Part shown: positions 8,835-17,306 of the stretch, in pieces
How the letters are laid out: every line of letters begins with the position of its first letter
Numbering within the stretch: position 1 is the first letter of the stretch
Assembly: GCF_023238445.1 (NCBI RefSeq)
Contig: NZ_CP096658.1
Span: forward strand, 1,674,001 to 1,738,000
Direction: 5' to 3'
DNA: 64,000 bases
Source of the DNA: Halorussus gelatinilyticus
Lineage (GTDB): Archaea > Halobacteriota > Halobacteria > Halobacteriales > Haladaptataceae
Made by a program: the position numbers and the translations under genes
Notes under the pieces: model-generated
Databases searched by the model: none
What the model was told of the DNA's origin: nothing
What the model saw: the letters and a program-made list of their open reading frames with translations, nothing else

Positions 8835-9800
8835 CTACTCGCCGTCCTCGAAGGGCAGTTCCGGTTCGTAACCGGTCGCGTCCACCGCGGCGTCCAACAC
8901 CTCGTCCACGTTCTCGCCGCTCTCGACGCTCATGTACGCGTCGGCGTCCACGTCCGTCGAGAGGTCCGACTTGTTGCAGACCGTCAGCACGTCGACGTCG
9001 CCGAAGCGGTCGGCGAGCGCGTCGCGGAGTTCGAGTTGCGCGTCGAGGGGGTAGCCGCAGTAGCCGCTCGCGTCCACGACGAAGACGATGGCGTCCGCGA
9101 GGTGGGTCAGCGCCGAGACAGCCTGATTCTCGATGTCGTTGCGCTCGTCCTCCGGGCGGTCGAGAAGGCCCGGCGTGTCCACGATTTGGTACCGGATGTG
9201 GTCCTTCTCGAAGTGGCCGACCCGGACGCCCTTCGTCGTGAAGGGGTACTCCGCGATTTCGTTCCGGGCGTTCGTGACCGCGTTGACGAACGACGACTTG
9301 CCGACGTTGGGGTAGCCCGCGACGACGATGGTCGGCTCGTCGGGGTCGATGTCGGGGAGTCGCCGGAGGTCCTGATGGGCCTGTCCGACCCGCAGGAGGT
9401 CGTCTTCGACCTCTTCTACGATGTCCGCGAGTCGGGCGAATCCCTGCTTGCGAATCTTGCGGTCGGCGTCGGCGTCGCCCGTGAGTTTGCCCTGGTACTC
9501 CCGACCGAGGTTGTGGGTCTTGCGACTCGCCCACTGAATCTCCGACAGGCTCTGGCGCAACTCGTCCACGTCCACGATGGCGTCGGCGAGTTCGTAGTAG
9601 AACGGGTGAACCTCGTCGAAGTCGGGCCACTCCGCCGCGACGTTCTGGAGGTTGTCGCTCAGGATGTTTGTGGCGGTCTGGAGCATCGACTGCTGGGCCT
9701 CCGCGCCGCTCTTGGCCCGTCCGGCCCGCGCGGCCCGCGAAAACGCCTTGTCGATGAGTTCCTCCGACGTGGGTGTCGTCGGTAGGCTCTCGAAAATCAT
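8835..9800 (-). CDS. NOG1-like GTPase
   Basis: A 321-residue protein of the OBG/NOG1 GTPase class. An N-terminal helical region of about 155 residues precedes the G domain: G1 AGYPNVGKSS (161-170), a Thr-Thr switch in YPFTTKG, G3 DTPG, G4 NKSD. The length and the helical NOG1 N-terminus match archaeal NOG1, a ribosome-assembly factor for the large subunit. Its promoter is seen at 9824-9830. Confidence 0.88.
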   Translation of the reverse strand: MIFESLPTTPTSEELIDKAFSRAARAGRAKSGAEAQQSMLQTATNILSDNLQNVAAEWPDFDEVHPFYYELADAIVDVDELRQSLSEIQWASRKTHNLGREYQGKLTGDADADRKIRKQGFARLADIVEEVEDDLLRVGQAHQDLRRLPDIDPDEPTIVVAGYPNVGKSSFVNAVTNARNEIAEYPFTTKGVRVGHFEKDHIRYQIVDTPGLLDRPEDERNDIENQAVSALTHLADAIVFVVDASGYCGYPLDAQLELRDALADRFGDVDVLTVCNKSDLSTDVDADAYMSVESGENVDEVLDAAVDATGYEPELPFEDGE

Positions 9801-9823
9801 AGAGATAGATAGGGTCTCGCGCC

Positions 9824-9830
9824 CTTAAAA
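9824..9830 (-). promoter_or_regulatory. TATA-like box of the NOG1-like gene
   Basis: On the minus strand TTTTAAG lies 24-30 bases before the ATG at 9800. Confidence 0.5.
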
Positions 9831-9909
9831 GGCCGTCCATACGGGCGGAGTTCCGTGCGCGCTCTCGACCACCCACCCCTAAGTACCACTCGGTTTTACC
9901 ACCCGATAA

Positions 9910-11316
9910 ATGAGCCACGAAGACGCCCTCTCACAGACTGACACTCGCCGACCTGCCCCGGTCGAGAAACCGGTCGCGCTCACCGTCGCGGGGAGCGATT
10001 CGGGCGGCGGCGCGGGCGTGCAGGCCGACCTGAAGACCATCGAGGCCCACGACGTATTCGGAACGAGCGCGGTAACGGCCGTCACCGCACAGCACACCCG
10101 CGGCGTCGAGTCCACGCATATCTTGCCCGCCGCGGAGGTCGCGGCCCAAATCGACGCCGTGGCCGACGACTTCGACGTTCGGGCCGCCAAGACCGGGATG
10201 CTCGCCACCGCCGAAATCGTGGACCGCGTGGCCGGGCGCGCGGCCGACGCCGAGTTCCCGGTCGTCGTGGACCCCGTGATGGTCGCCACCTCTGGCGACC
10301 GACTGCTCGACGCCGCGGCCGAGGAGCGTTACGAGGACCTGATAGCAGAGGCCGCGCTCGTGACGCCCAACGCCGACGAGGCCGCGGTCCTGACCGACGT
10401 GACGGTCGAGGGGCGGGAGTCGGCGATAGCGGCGGGCGAGGCGCTGCTGGCGATGGGTGCCGACGCCGCGCTCGTGACCGGCGGGCACCTCTCGGACCGC
10501 TCGGAGGGTCAGGCGGGGACGGTGGAGGACGTGCTGGTGACGCCCGACGGGACCCGGACCCTCGAGCGTCCCCGCGTCGAGACCGCGGCGACCCACGGGT
10601 CGGGATGCACGCTCTCGGCCGCCGTCGCGGCACGACTCGCGCGCGGCGAGTCGCTACCCGAGGCGGTCGAGACGGGCGCGGCGTTCGTCGCGCGAGCGGT
10701 CAGGTACCACCTCGACGTGGGCGAGGGTCCCGGTGCGGTCCATCACGCGGTCGGGATTCGGGACCGCGCGGCACGGGAACCGACCGCCGAGGCCGTCCGC
10801 GAGGTCGTCCGGGCGTTCGTGGAGCGAGACGCGTCCGCCCTCGTGCCCGAGGTCGGGATGAACGTCGTCGGCGCGACGCCCTACGCCGAAGAGACTGGCG
10901 ATACCGCGGCCGTCGAGGGCCGGATTACCCGGACGCTCTCCGGCGTGAAACCCAACCGCGGCGTGCGGTTCGGGGCGTCGAGCCACGTCGCGCGCTTCCT
11001 GCTCTCCTGCCGGGAGTTCGACCCCGACCTGCGGTTCGCCGCGAACTGCCGGTTCGATGCGGACGTGGCGGACGCGCTCGACTCGCTGGACTGGTCGGTC
11101 GCCGAGTACGACCGGGGAGCAGAGCCGGAGGGTGTGAAAGCGCAAGAAGGGTCCACGATGCAGTGGGGTGCGCGGCGGGCGTTCGAGTCGGTCGCGGGAA
11201 CGCCTGTGGCGGTCGTGGACCGCGGCGAGGTCGGCAAGGAGTCGATGACGAAGGTGGTCGCTTCGGACGCGGACGAACTGGCCGAGCGCGTGCTGACGTT
11301 GCTGTCGGCGATGTAG
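9910..11316 (+). CDS. thiD: hydroxymethylpyrimidine kinase / thiamine-phosphate synthase (ThiD-ThiN fusion)
   Basis: A 468-residue two-domain enzyme of thiamine synthesis. Residues 18-270 form the ThiD kinase, with [17 protein letters not shown] near the start, DPVMVAT in the middle and [11 protein letters not shown] at the anion hole; it phosphorylates HMP and HMP-P. Residues about 290-465 form the archaeal ThiN domain ([29 protein letters not shown]), which joins HMP-PP to the thiazole phosphate. The fusion is common in archaea lacking ThiE. It stands alone, and its 3' end converges on the gene ending at 11349. Confidence 0.92.
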   Translation: MSHEDALSQTDTRRPAPVEKPVALTVAGSDSGGGAGVQADLKTIEAHDVFGTSAVTAVTAQHTRGVESTHILPAAEVAAQIDAVADDFDVRAAKTGMLATAEIVDRVAGRAADAEFPVVVDPVMVATSGDRLLDAAAEERYEDLIAEAALVTPNADEAAVLTDVTVEGRESAIAAGEALLAMGADAALVTGGHLSDRSEGQAGTVEDVLVTPDGTRTLERPRVETAATHGSGCTLSAAVAARLARGESLPEAVETGAAFVARAVRYHLDVGEGPGAVHHAVGIRDRAAREPTAEAVREVVRAFVERDASALVPEVGMNVVGATPYAEETGDTAAVEGRITRTLSGVKPNRGVRFGASSHVARFLLSCREFDPDLRFAANCRFDADVADALDSLDWSVAEYDRGAEPEGVKAQEGSTMQWGARRAFESVAGTPVAVVDRGEVGKESMTKVVASDADELAERVLTLLSAM

Positions 11317-11348
11317 CGGCCGAGGCGTGTCGGTGCTCAGACCGACGC

Positions 11349-11918
11349 TTAGGGGTCCGACGAGTCGTCCATCCAGTTGTAACACCGGAACTCCTCGGCA
11401 TCGCCGTCGCCGGTCAGCATCTCTATCGGGATGAACCCCTTCCCACCCCGCGCGCCCACCTTCTCGCCGTCGGGGTCGTCGGCGACGAACATCGCCTTCG
11501 CGCGCATCTCGACGGTGAACTCGAACGCGCCAACGCCCGACTCGTCCGGGTCGAACGACGTCGAGACGCCCTCGGGCGCGACCCCGAGGGTGACGTACCC
11601 CTCCGGGGATTCGACCGCGACGTCGTGGCTTGCGAGGCCGCCGGCGAGGTCCTCGACCCACTCGCGTAGCTTGTCGCGGTCGAGGTCGGCGGCGAGGTCG
11701 AAGCTCCCGTCGGGGCCGACCTCGCCCTCCTCGAAGACGAACTCGGGGTACTGGAGGTCCTCGGGCGGGAGGCCGTGACCGTGGTCGTCCTCGGGGGTCT
11801 CGGAGCTCTCGCTGTCGGCCTCGGTGGCGTCGCTGTCGGCCTCGGAGCTCTCGCTGTCGCCTCCGGCACCGTCGGCGGGGTCGTCCCGTCTCGCTTCTTC
11901 GGCGTCCTCGTCGCTCAT
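11349..11918 (-). CDS. conserved acidic haloarchaeal protein of unknown function
   Basis: A 189-residue soluble protein from the ATG at 11918; a longer open frame to 12206 overlaps the divergent gene and is not coding. Residues 1-50 are a low-complexity Glu/Asp/Ser tail with the His cluster DDHGHG. A folded part follows (DREKLREWVEDL-like helix, then a beta-rich region with GARGGKGFIPIEML). I do not recognise the family with confidence. Its start is 58 bases from that of the divergent gene at 11977. Confidence 0.7.
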   Translation of the reverse strand: MSDEDAEEARRDDPADGAGGDSESSEADSDATEADSESSETPEDDHGHGLPPEDLQYPEFVFEEGEVGPDGSFDLAADLDRDKLREWVEDLAGGLASHDVAVESPEGYVTLGVAPEGVSTSFDPDESGVGAFEFTVEMRAKAMFVADDPDGEKVGARGGKGFIPIEMLTGDGDAEEFRCYNWMDDSSDP

Positions 11919-11976
11919 GCGTGCAGGCGCTCGCTTCGACCGCATCATCCTTGCGGCTTCGGCCCGAACGCGGGGC

Positions 11977-12273
11977 GTGGCCAACTCGGACGACGAGAGC
12001 GAGGACCTCCGGTCGCTCGTCGCGGACCTCCACGCCCGCCTCGAAGCCACCGCCCAACTGCCGGTCGAGGCGCGGGCGAGCCAGTGGCTGGGCGAGGCCG
12101 AGGCGGTCGTCGGGGACGCGGTCGGTCCCGACGTCCCCGAAGCGGTCGTCGAGAAGCGCGTCGGACAGGTCCAGATGCTGCTGTCGAACGTCGACTCGAC
12201 CGGCAACGAGGCGGCCGACGAGCGCGTGTCTGCGGCCCGCGAACTGGTCGAAGAAATCGAGTCGCGATTTTAA
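11977..12273 (+). CDS. small conserved haloarchaeal protein, unknown function
   Basis: A 98-residue all-helical acidic protein. The GTG at 11977 (VANSDDESEDLRSLVADLH) is the best start; the frame runs further upstream, but the earlier residues are Ser/Arg-rich and unlike protein. Two predicted helices contain WLGEAEAVVGD and KRVGQVQMLLSNV. No motif points to an activity. Its stop codon overlaps the stop of the convergent Cys-rich gene by 4 bases. Confidence 0.65.
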   Translation: MANSDDESEDLRSLVADLHARLEATAQLPVEARASQWLGEAEAVVGDAVGPDVPEAVVEKRVGQVQMLLSNVDSTGNEAADERVSAARELVEEIESRF

Positions 12274-12617
12274 GACGCCTGCATCATCTGGCGGCAGGAC
12301 TCGGCGCAGTCGTCCAGCACGTCGGCGCAGACCTGACAGTGGTCGTGGTCGTGACGCCGACACTCCTCGGCGCACTCCTCGCAGGCCCCGGCGCAGGCCT
12401 CCGCGAGTTCGGCGCTGTAGTTGGAGTTGCGCGCCATGAACCGCGCGTGTTCGGTGGCGAGGTCGGCCACGTCCCGGCAGAGTCGGATGCACTTGGCCAT
12501 GTCCATGTCCTCGTCGAGACACTCGTCGGCGCACCACTCGCAGGCCTGCATCGCTTCGAGGCAGTTGTCCATGCACTCCTCCTCGGTGTCGCTGAGGTCG
12601 AGTTCTGCTAGTGCCAT
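12270..12617 (-). CDS. four-helix-bundle copper-binding protein (DUF326/Csp-like)
   Basis: A 115-residue protein with 15 cysteines in a repeating CxxxC / CxxC pattern (ECMDNC, CEWC, CAGACEECAEEC, CQVC) plus the His cluster RHDHDH. This is the hallmark of the DUF326 family and of Csp copper-storage proteins, whose four-helix bundle is lined by cysteines that bind Cu(I). No Tat or Sec signal is present, so a cytosolic (Csp3-type) store or buffer is likely. DUF4396 and CopZ-like genes lie next to it. Confidence 0.88.
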   Translation of the reverse strand: MALAELDLSDTEEECMDNCLEAMQACEWCADECLDEDMDMAKCIRLCRDVADLATEHARFMARNSNYSAELAEACAGACEECAEECRRHDHDHCQVCADVLDDCAESCRQMMQAS

Positions 12618-12680
12618 CGCATCGAAACAACACGGTAGCGAGCGCCTTAGACTCGGTGGCTAAAAATCCGAGGCGGGAAT

Positions 12681-12710
12681 GCGGCGTTTCGGGCCGGCCC
12701 GAAACGCCGC
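12681..12710. terminator. 30-bp perfect palindrome downstream of the DUF4396 gene
   Basis: GCGGCGTTTCGGGCC is followed at once by its exact reverse complement, with no loop base. It begins 12 bases after the DUF4396 stop (minus strand) and 64 bases before the start of the Cys-rich gene. It may be a terminator for the DUF4396 gene or an operator for the copper protein gene. A shorter relative (CGAAACGCC arms) lies at 53609-53634. Confidence 0.6.
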
Positions 12711-12722
12711 GTCCGCCGCCCG

Positions 12723-13400
12723 TCAGGCACCCATCTCGCTCCCCATCTCCGCGGGGTTCATCATCCCCTCCTTGACGCCGAAGCGGATGAGCAGGAGGTT
12801 GACGGGGTAGGCCGCGAGCAGGCCCATCGTCAGCGAGAAGACGAGGCTGGTCCAGAACAGCACGTCGCCCAGTCCGGCCTCGGCCGCCAGCCAGATGTCG
12901 GTGCTGATGGCGACGACCTCCATCACGGTGATGCTCGCGGTCTCCGAGTAGAAGGCGTCCCAGAGCGCCTCGCGCAGGCCGACGCCCTCCTGCATCAGCG
13001 GTCCGACCGTCAGCAGGTAGCCGAAGAAGTACGCCAGCGCGAACGTCAGGACGACCGTCCCGGTGGTCTTGAACGCGAAGAGACCGACGGCCATCGAGAC
13101 GCCCAGCACCTCGCCGGTCCCGCACCCGGAGTAGCAGTGGCTCACCGACCGGAACCCCTTGCGCCAGAACGAGTCGTGGTCTATCTGGGTCCGGCCCGAG
13201 TACCAGTAGCCCACGAGTCCCAGCGGTCCGGAGTACAGCACGGTGAACCCCCAGACGAACTTCATGAGGCTCTTGAGTTCCGAGTTGTTCCGCCGGAGGT
13301 CCCAGCCGAGAATCCCGAGCGAGACGGCGACCACCACGCCCCACGCCGTGAGATACGTCGGGTTCGTCAGCACGTTCTGTAACGCCTGCTGGATTCCCAT
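12723..13400 (-). CDS. DUF4396 membrane protein
   Basis: A 225-residue integral membrane protein with about five hydrophobic segments. The conserved DUF4396 motif is SHCYSGCGTGEVLG near residue 85: one His and two Cys at the mouth of a membrane helix, a plausible soft-metal site. Late motifs include DAFYSETASITVMEV and YPVNLLLIRFGVKEGM, and the tail is Met-rich. The family is often found near copper and heavy-metal genes, which fits the neighbours here. Function is unproven; metal transport or assembly is an inference. Confidence 0.82.
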   Translation of the reverse strand: MGIQQALQNVLTNPTYLTAWGVVVAVSLGILGWDLRRNNSELKSLMKFVWGFTVLYSGPLGLVGYWYSGRTQIDHDSFWRKGFRSVSHCYSGCGTGEVLGVSMAVGLFAFKTTGTVVLTFALAYFFGYLLTVGPLMQEGVGLREALWDAFYSETASITVMEVVAISTDIWLAAEAGLGDVLFWTSLVFSLTMGLLAAYPVNLLLIRFGVKEGMMNPAEMGSEMGA

Positions 13401-13584
13401 GGGTGAACGTACGGCCTTCGGACTTTACCGGATTGCGGCTACGATTCTCGTCCGGTCTCGCGCCGACGAACCGCCGGTTATCGCCGGTCGCGCGGTCATC
13501 GACCTTGGTTTCGAAACTCGACGCCGAAACGAACTCGGATTCGAAGGGGAAAGTCGGAAAAGGACTCCGCACCAAGCTAGAGAC

Positions 13585-13782
13585 ATGGCGAAACAGATTA
13601 CCGTCGAAGGCATGAGCTGTGGCGGCTGCGAGGAGACCGTCGAGAACGCGCTCCGCGACGTACCGGGCGTCGAAGACGCCGAGGCGGACAACGAGTCCGA
13701 CAGCGTCACCGTCGAGGGCGAGGCGTCGGACGAGGACCTCGCGGCGGCCGTCGAGGACGCGGGCTACACCGCGAAGGTCTGA
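13585..13782 (+). CDS. CopZ-like heavy-metal chaperone (HMA domain)
   Basis: A 65-residue protein made of a single HMA fold. The metal-binding loop GMSCGGCEETV (Cys 12 and 15) is intact, and the rest fits the ferredoxin-like beta-alpha-beta pattern ending in EDAGYTAKV. Such proteins deliver Cu(I) to P-type ATPases or regulators. The start at 13585 is clear, because the upstream frame is not protein-like. It is divergent from DUF4396 (184 bases apart), so both could share a control region. Confidence 0.92.
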   Translation: MAKQITVEGMSCGGCEETVENALRDVPGVEDAEADNESDSVTVEGEASDEDLAAAVEDAGYTAKV

Positions 13783-13899
13783 GACTCGGCGTCGATTGCC
13801 GGCCGATTTCGAGCGGTCGCCGACCCGTTTTTCATCGCCGCCGTGACGACTCGGAAGCGACTGCTGAGGTCCGCCCGCCGACCGCCCGAACCCGCACCG

Positions 13900-13905
13900 T
13901 TTTAG
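13900..13905 (+). promoter_or_regulatory. TATA-like box upstream of mutS
   Basis: TTTTAG lies 26-31 bases before an ATG at 13931 and 57-62 bases before the GTG used for mutS at 13962. A transcript would therefore start about 30 bases ahead of mutS and carry a 17-codon open frame (13931-13984) that overlaps the mutS start in another frame. Confidence 0.45.
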
Positions 13906-13961
13906 TCGCCGACGCCCCTGCTTCTCGACTATGACTCTACTCGCGCGGACGCGCCGAGGAG

Positions 13962-16745
13962 GTGGCCGACGTGTCCCACTCTGACGGCGAGGTCGGGGGT
14001 ATCGTCGGGGAGTTCTTCGCGCTCAAAGACGAGACCGACGCCGACTATCTGGTGATGCAGGTCGGGGACTTCTACGAGTTCTTCGGCGACGATGCGGAAG
14101 CGGTCTCGGACCTGCTCGATTTGAAGGTCTCACAGAAGTCGTCGCACGGCTCGAACTACCCGATGGCGGGCGTGCCGGTGGACAAACTCACGCCCCATCT
14201 CAAGCAGTTGGTCGAGCGCGGCTACCGGGTCGCTATCGCGGACCAGCACGAGACCGCAGACGGCCACGCCCGCGAGATTACCCGCGTCGTGACCCCCGGC
14301 ACTCTGCTGGAGACGACCCGAGCAGACGCCCAGTATCTCGCCGGGGTCGTCCGGACCGACGACGCCCGCTACGGTCTCGCGTTCGCCGACGTGACGACGG
14401 GCCGATTTCTGGTCACGGAGGTCGAAGGACCGGACCCCGAGGCCGCCGCCGACCGCGCGTTCACCGAACTCTACCGGTTCGACCCCGCGGAAGTCCTGCC
14501 CGGCCCGGAGGTCCGCAACGACGACGCCTTCGTCGAGCGGATTCGGGAGCGGACCGACGCGACGCTGACGCTCCACCGAGCCGACGCCTTCGCGCCCGGC
14601 CGAGCGACCCACGCGACGAAAGAACAGTTCGGCGAGGAGACGCTGGCGAGCATCGGTCTGGACGGCGGAAGCCGCGGCGCGGGCGGTGGGTCCCCGAGCG
14701 GCGGCGACCGCCCGCAGATTCGGGCGGCGGGCGCGCTCCTGTCGTACGTCGAGGAGACCGGCACGGGGGTCAAGTCCTCGATGACCCGGCTTCAGAACTA
14801 CGAGGGCGACGACCACGTCTCGCTCGACGCGACGACCCAGCGCAACCTCGAACTCACCGAGACGATGCAGGGCGACCGCGACGGGTCGCTGTTCGCGACC
14901 ATCGACCACACCGCGACGAGTCCGGGCAAGCGCCTCCTCAAGGAGTGGGTCCAGCGACCCCGCCGGGACCTGCCGACGCTCCGCCGGCGCGCCGACGGCG
15001 TGGCCGCGTTCGCGAACTCGGCGCTCGCCCGCGAGACGGTCCGCGAGACGCTCGACGGGGCCTACGACCTCGAACGACTGGCGAGCAAGGCGGCCCACGG
15101 GAGCGCGGACGCCCGCGACCTCCTGCGGGTCCGCGAGACGCTCGACCTCCTGCCGGCAGTCGCGGACGCCATCGAGAGCGACCCGCGACTGGCCGACTCG
15201 CCGCTCGCCGAGGTCGCGGCCCGGCCCGACCGCGAGGCGGCGGCCGCGCTCCGCGAGGAGTTGGCCGCCATCGTCGAGGACCCGCCGGGCACCGTCACGG
15301 AGGGCGGTCTCTTCGAGCGGGGCCACGACGACCAACTGGACGACCTCATCGACCGCCACGAGGAGGCCGAGGAGTGGATAGCCACGCTGGACGACCGCGA
15401 GAAGCGCGAGACTGGTATCACGCATCTCCAAGTAGACCGGAACAAGACCGACGGCTACTACATCCAAGTCGGCAACTCCGAGACCGGGAAGGTCCCCGAC
15501 CGCTACGACCGCCTCAAGAGCCTGAAGAACTCCGAGCGCTACACCACCGACGAACTGAACGAGCGCGAGCGCCGGATTTTCCGTCTCGAAGAGCGCCGTG
15601 GGGAACTGGAGTACGAACTGTTCCGGGACCTCCGCGAGCGGGTCGCCGCTCGCGCCGACCTCCTGCAATCGGTCGGTCGCGCGCTGGCGGAACTCGACGC
15701 GCTCGCCAGCCTCGCGCTCCACGCCGTCGAGAACGACTGGGTGCGCCCCGAGTTGCGCGAGTCCGGGGACCTCGACATCGAGGAGGGCCGCCACCCCGTC
15801 GTGGAGCAGACCACCCAGTTCGTACCCAACGACCTCCGGATGGACGAGGCGAGGCAGTTCCTCGTGGTGACGGGACCGAACATGTCGGGGAAATCGACCT
15901 ACATGCGACAAGTCGCGCTGATAACCCTGCTCGCCCAAATCGGGAGCTTCGTCCCCGCGGCGTCCGCAGAAATCGGCGTCGTTGACGGTATCTACACCCG
16001 CGTCGGCGCACTGGACGAACTCGCGCAGGGGCGCTCGACGTTCATGGTCGAGATGCAGGAACTGAGCAACATCCTCCACTCCGCCACCGACGAGTCGCTG
16101 GTGATTCTGGACGAGGTGGGTCGCGGGACCGCGACGTACGACGGCATCTCCATCGCGTGGGCCGCGACGGAGTATCTCCACAACGAAGTCCGCTCGAAGA
16201 CCCTGTTCGCGACGCACTACCACGAACTCACGACGCTCGCGGACCACCTCGACCGCGTGGAGAACGTCCACGTCGCGGCCGACGAGAGCGACGGCGACGT
16301 GACCTTCCTCCGGACCGTCGAAGACGGGCCGACCGACCGCTCCTACGGGATTCACGTCGCGGACCTCGCGGGCGTGCCGGCCCCCGTGGTCGAACGCTCG
16401 CGCGGCGTGCTGGACAAACTGCGACAGGACAAAGCCATCGAGGCGAAGGGCGGAGGCGGCGATTCGGGCGGCACGAAGCAAGTCGTCTTCGACGTGGGGA
16501 GCGGCGAGTTGAAGACGGACGAGGGCGCGAGCGGGACGGGGAACGAGGGCGAGAAGGTGAACGAGAGCGCGAGCGAGACGGACGCCGCGACCGACGACTC
16601 GGACGCGACCGACGCCGTCCGCGAGGAGTTCGGCGACGACGCCGAGGCGGTGCTGGCGGAACTCGCGGCCCTCGAAGTCAGCGACACCGCGCCGATAGAA
16701 CTGCTGAACCGAGCGCAGGAGTGGCAGGAGCGACTCGACGAGTAG
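13962..16745 (+). CDS. mutS: DNA mismatch repair protein MutS (MutS1)
   Basis: A 927-residue MutS. The mismatch-reading motif GDFYEFF is at about 34-40. The connector, lever and clamp regions follow, then the ATPase with Walker A GPNMSGKSTYMRQ (about 637), STFMVEMQE, and Walker B/signature DEVGRGTATYDG. A Gly/Ser/Glu-rich linker near 820-890 precedes the C-terminal helix. The start is a GTG at 13962; GTG at 13971 is an alternative, since no in-frame ATG lies upstream. It is separated from mutL by 12 kb. Confidence 0.95.
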   Translation: MADVSHSDGEVGGIVGEFFALKDETDADYLVMQVGDFYEFFGDDAEAVSDLLDLKVSQKSSHGSNYPMAGVPVDKLTPHLKQLVERGYRVAIADQHETADGHAREITRVVTPGTLLETTRADAQYLAGVVRTDDARYGLAFADVTTGRFLVTEVEGPDPEAAADRAFTELYRFDPAEVLPGPEVRNDDAFVERIRERTDATLTLHRADAFAPGRATHATKEQFGEETLASIGLDGGSRGAGGGSPSGGDRPQIRAAGALLSYVEETGTGVKSSMTRLQNYEGDDHVSLDATTQRNLELTETMQGDRDGSLFATIDHTATSPGKRLLKEWVQRPRRDLPTLRRRADGVAAFANSALARETVRETLDGAYDLERLASKAAHGSADARDLLRVRETLDLLPAVADAIESDPRLADSPLAEVAARPDREAAAALREELAAIVEDPPGTVTEGGLFERGHDDQLDDLIDRHEEAEEWIATLDDREKRETGITHLQVDRNKTDGYYIQVGNSETGKVPDRYDRLKSLKNSERYTTDELNERERRIFRLEERRGELEYELFRDLRERVAARADLLQSVGRALAELDALASLALHAVENDWVRPELRESGDLDIEEGRHPVVEQTTQFVPNDLRMDEARQFLVVTGPNMSGKSTYMRQVALITLLAQIGSFVPAASAEIGVVDGIYTRVGALDELAQGRSTFMVEMQELSNILHSATDESLVILDEVGRGTATYDGISIAWAATEYLHNEVRSKTLFATHYHELTTLADHLDRVENVHVAADESDGDVTFLRTVEDGPTDRSYGIHVADLAGVPAPVVERSRGVLDKLRQDKAIEAKGGGGDSGGTKQVVFDVGSGELKTDEGASGTGNEGEKVNESASETDAATDDSDATDAVREEFGDDAEAVLAELAALEVSDTAPIELLNRAQEWQERLDE

Positions 16746-16782
16746 GTGGGATTCTTGACCCTTCGGTCGGTAGCGAGCGACC

Positions 16783-17211
16783 GTGACGCGAACGCCCTCC
16801 CGCTCGACGCTACTGGGGAGCCTCCTCGTCGCCGTCGGGTCGTTCCTCCCGTCGATAACGCGACCGCCGTGGGAACCCGAACGGTTGACCGAGTGGGCGG
16901 GTCCGGCGGGGCACGTCGGACTGTTCTTCTACGACTACCTCGTCCTCGGCGTCCTGCTCCTGACGGTCGCCGCGTTCCGGTACGCCGAGTCCGACGCGGG
17001 CGGTCGGAAAGCACTCCTCGCCGGTGGCCTCTCGATTGTCGCCGCGAGAGGGTGGTTCGTCTGGGAGGAGTTCTTCCACGACTGCGTCCACTCGGGGTTC
17101 ACTTTGGGCGTGGGCGTCTACCTCTCAGTACTCGGCGCGGTGCTGCTGGTCGCCGCGGGAGTCCGCGGTCTCGCCGCGGCGGAGGGCGCGAGCGGCACTG
17201 AGACGTACTGA
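16783..17211 (+). CDS. small membrane protein, four predicted helices
   Basis: A 142-residue protein starting at a GTG (16783), 37 bases after mutS. Hydrophobic segments lie near residues 8-25, 48-65, 77-95 and 105-130. The loop between the third and fourth contains WFVWEEFFHDCVHSGF, with His, Cys and acidic residues. I do not recognise the family. The close spacing suggests co-transcription with mutS, but a functional link is not implied. Confidence 0.68.
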   Translation: MTRTPSRSTLLGSLLVAVGSFLPSITRPPWEPERLTEWAGPAGHVGLFFYDYLVLGVLLLTVAAFRYAESDAGGRKALLAGGLSIVAARGWFVWEEFFHDCVHSGFTLGVGVYLSVLGAVLLVAAGVRGLAAAEGASGTETY

Positions 17212-17274
17212 ATCGACCGTATCGACTCGACCCGACCCCGGCTATCCGAACGGGAGCGTCCGGCGAGGCGAACG

Positions 17275-17282
17275 ATTTTTCC
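17275..17282 (+). promoter_or_regulatory. TATA-like box of the first acs gene
   Basis: ATTTTTCC lies 25-32 bases before the ATG at 17307. Confidence 0.45.
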
Positions 17283-17306
17283 CTATTTGCGCGAAATCGG
17301 AAACGA

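Noticed and set aside
10654-13575. A 973-codon open frame on the minus strand across the ThiDN, copper and DUF4396 genes
   Set aside because: It is Arg/Gly/Pro-rich throughout, has no domain pattern and is antisense or out of frame to well-supported genes; such frames arise from GC-rich codon bias.
14130-16481. A 783-codon minus-strand frame inside mutS
   Set aside because: It is the shadow of mutS, with Arg/Gly/Val-rich composition and no motif.
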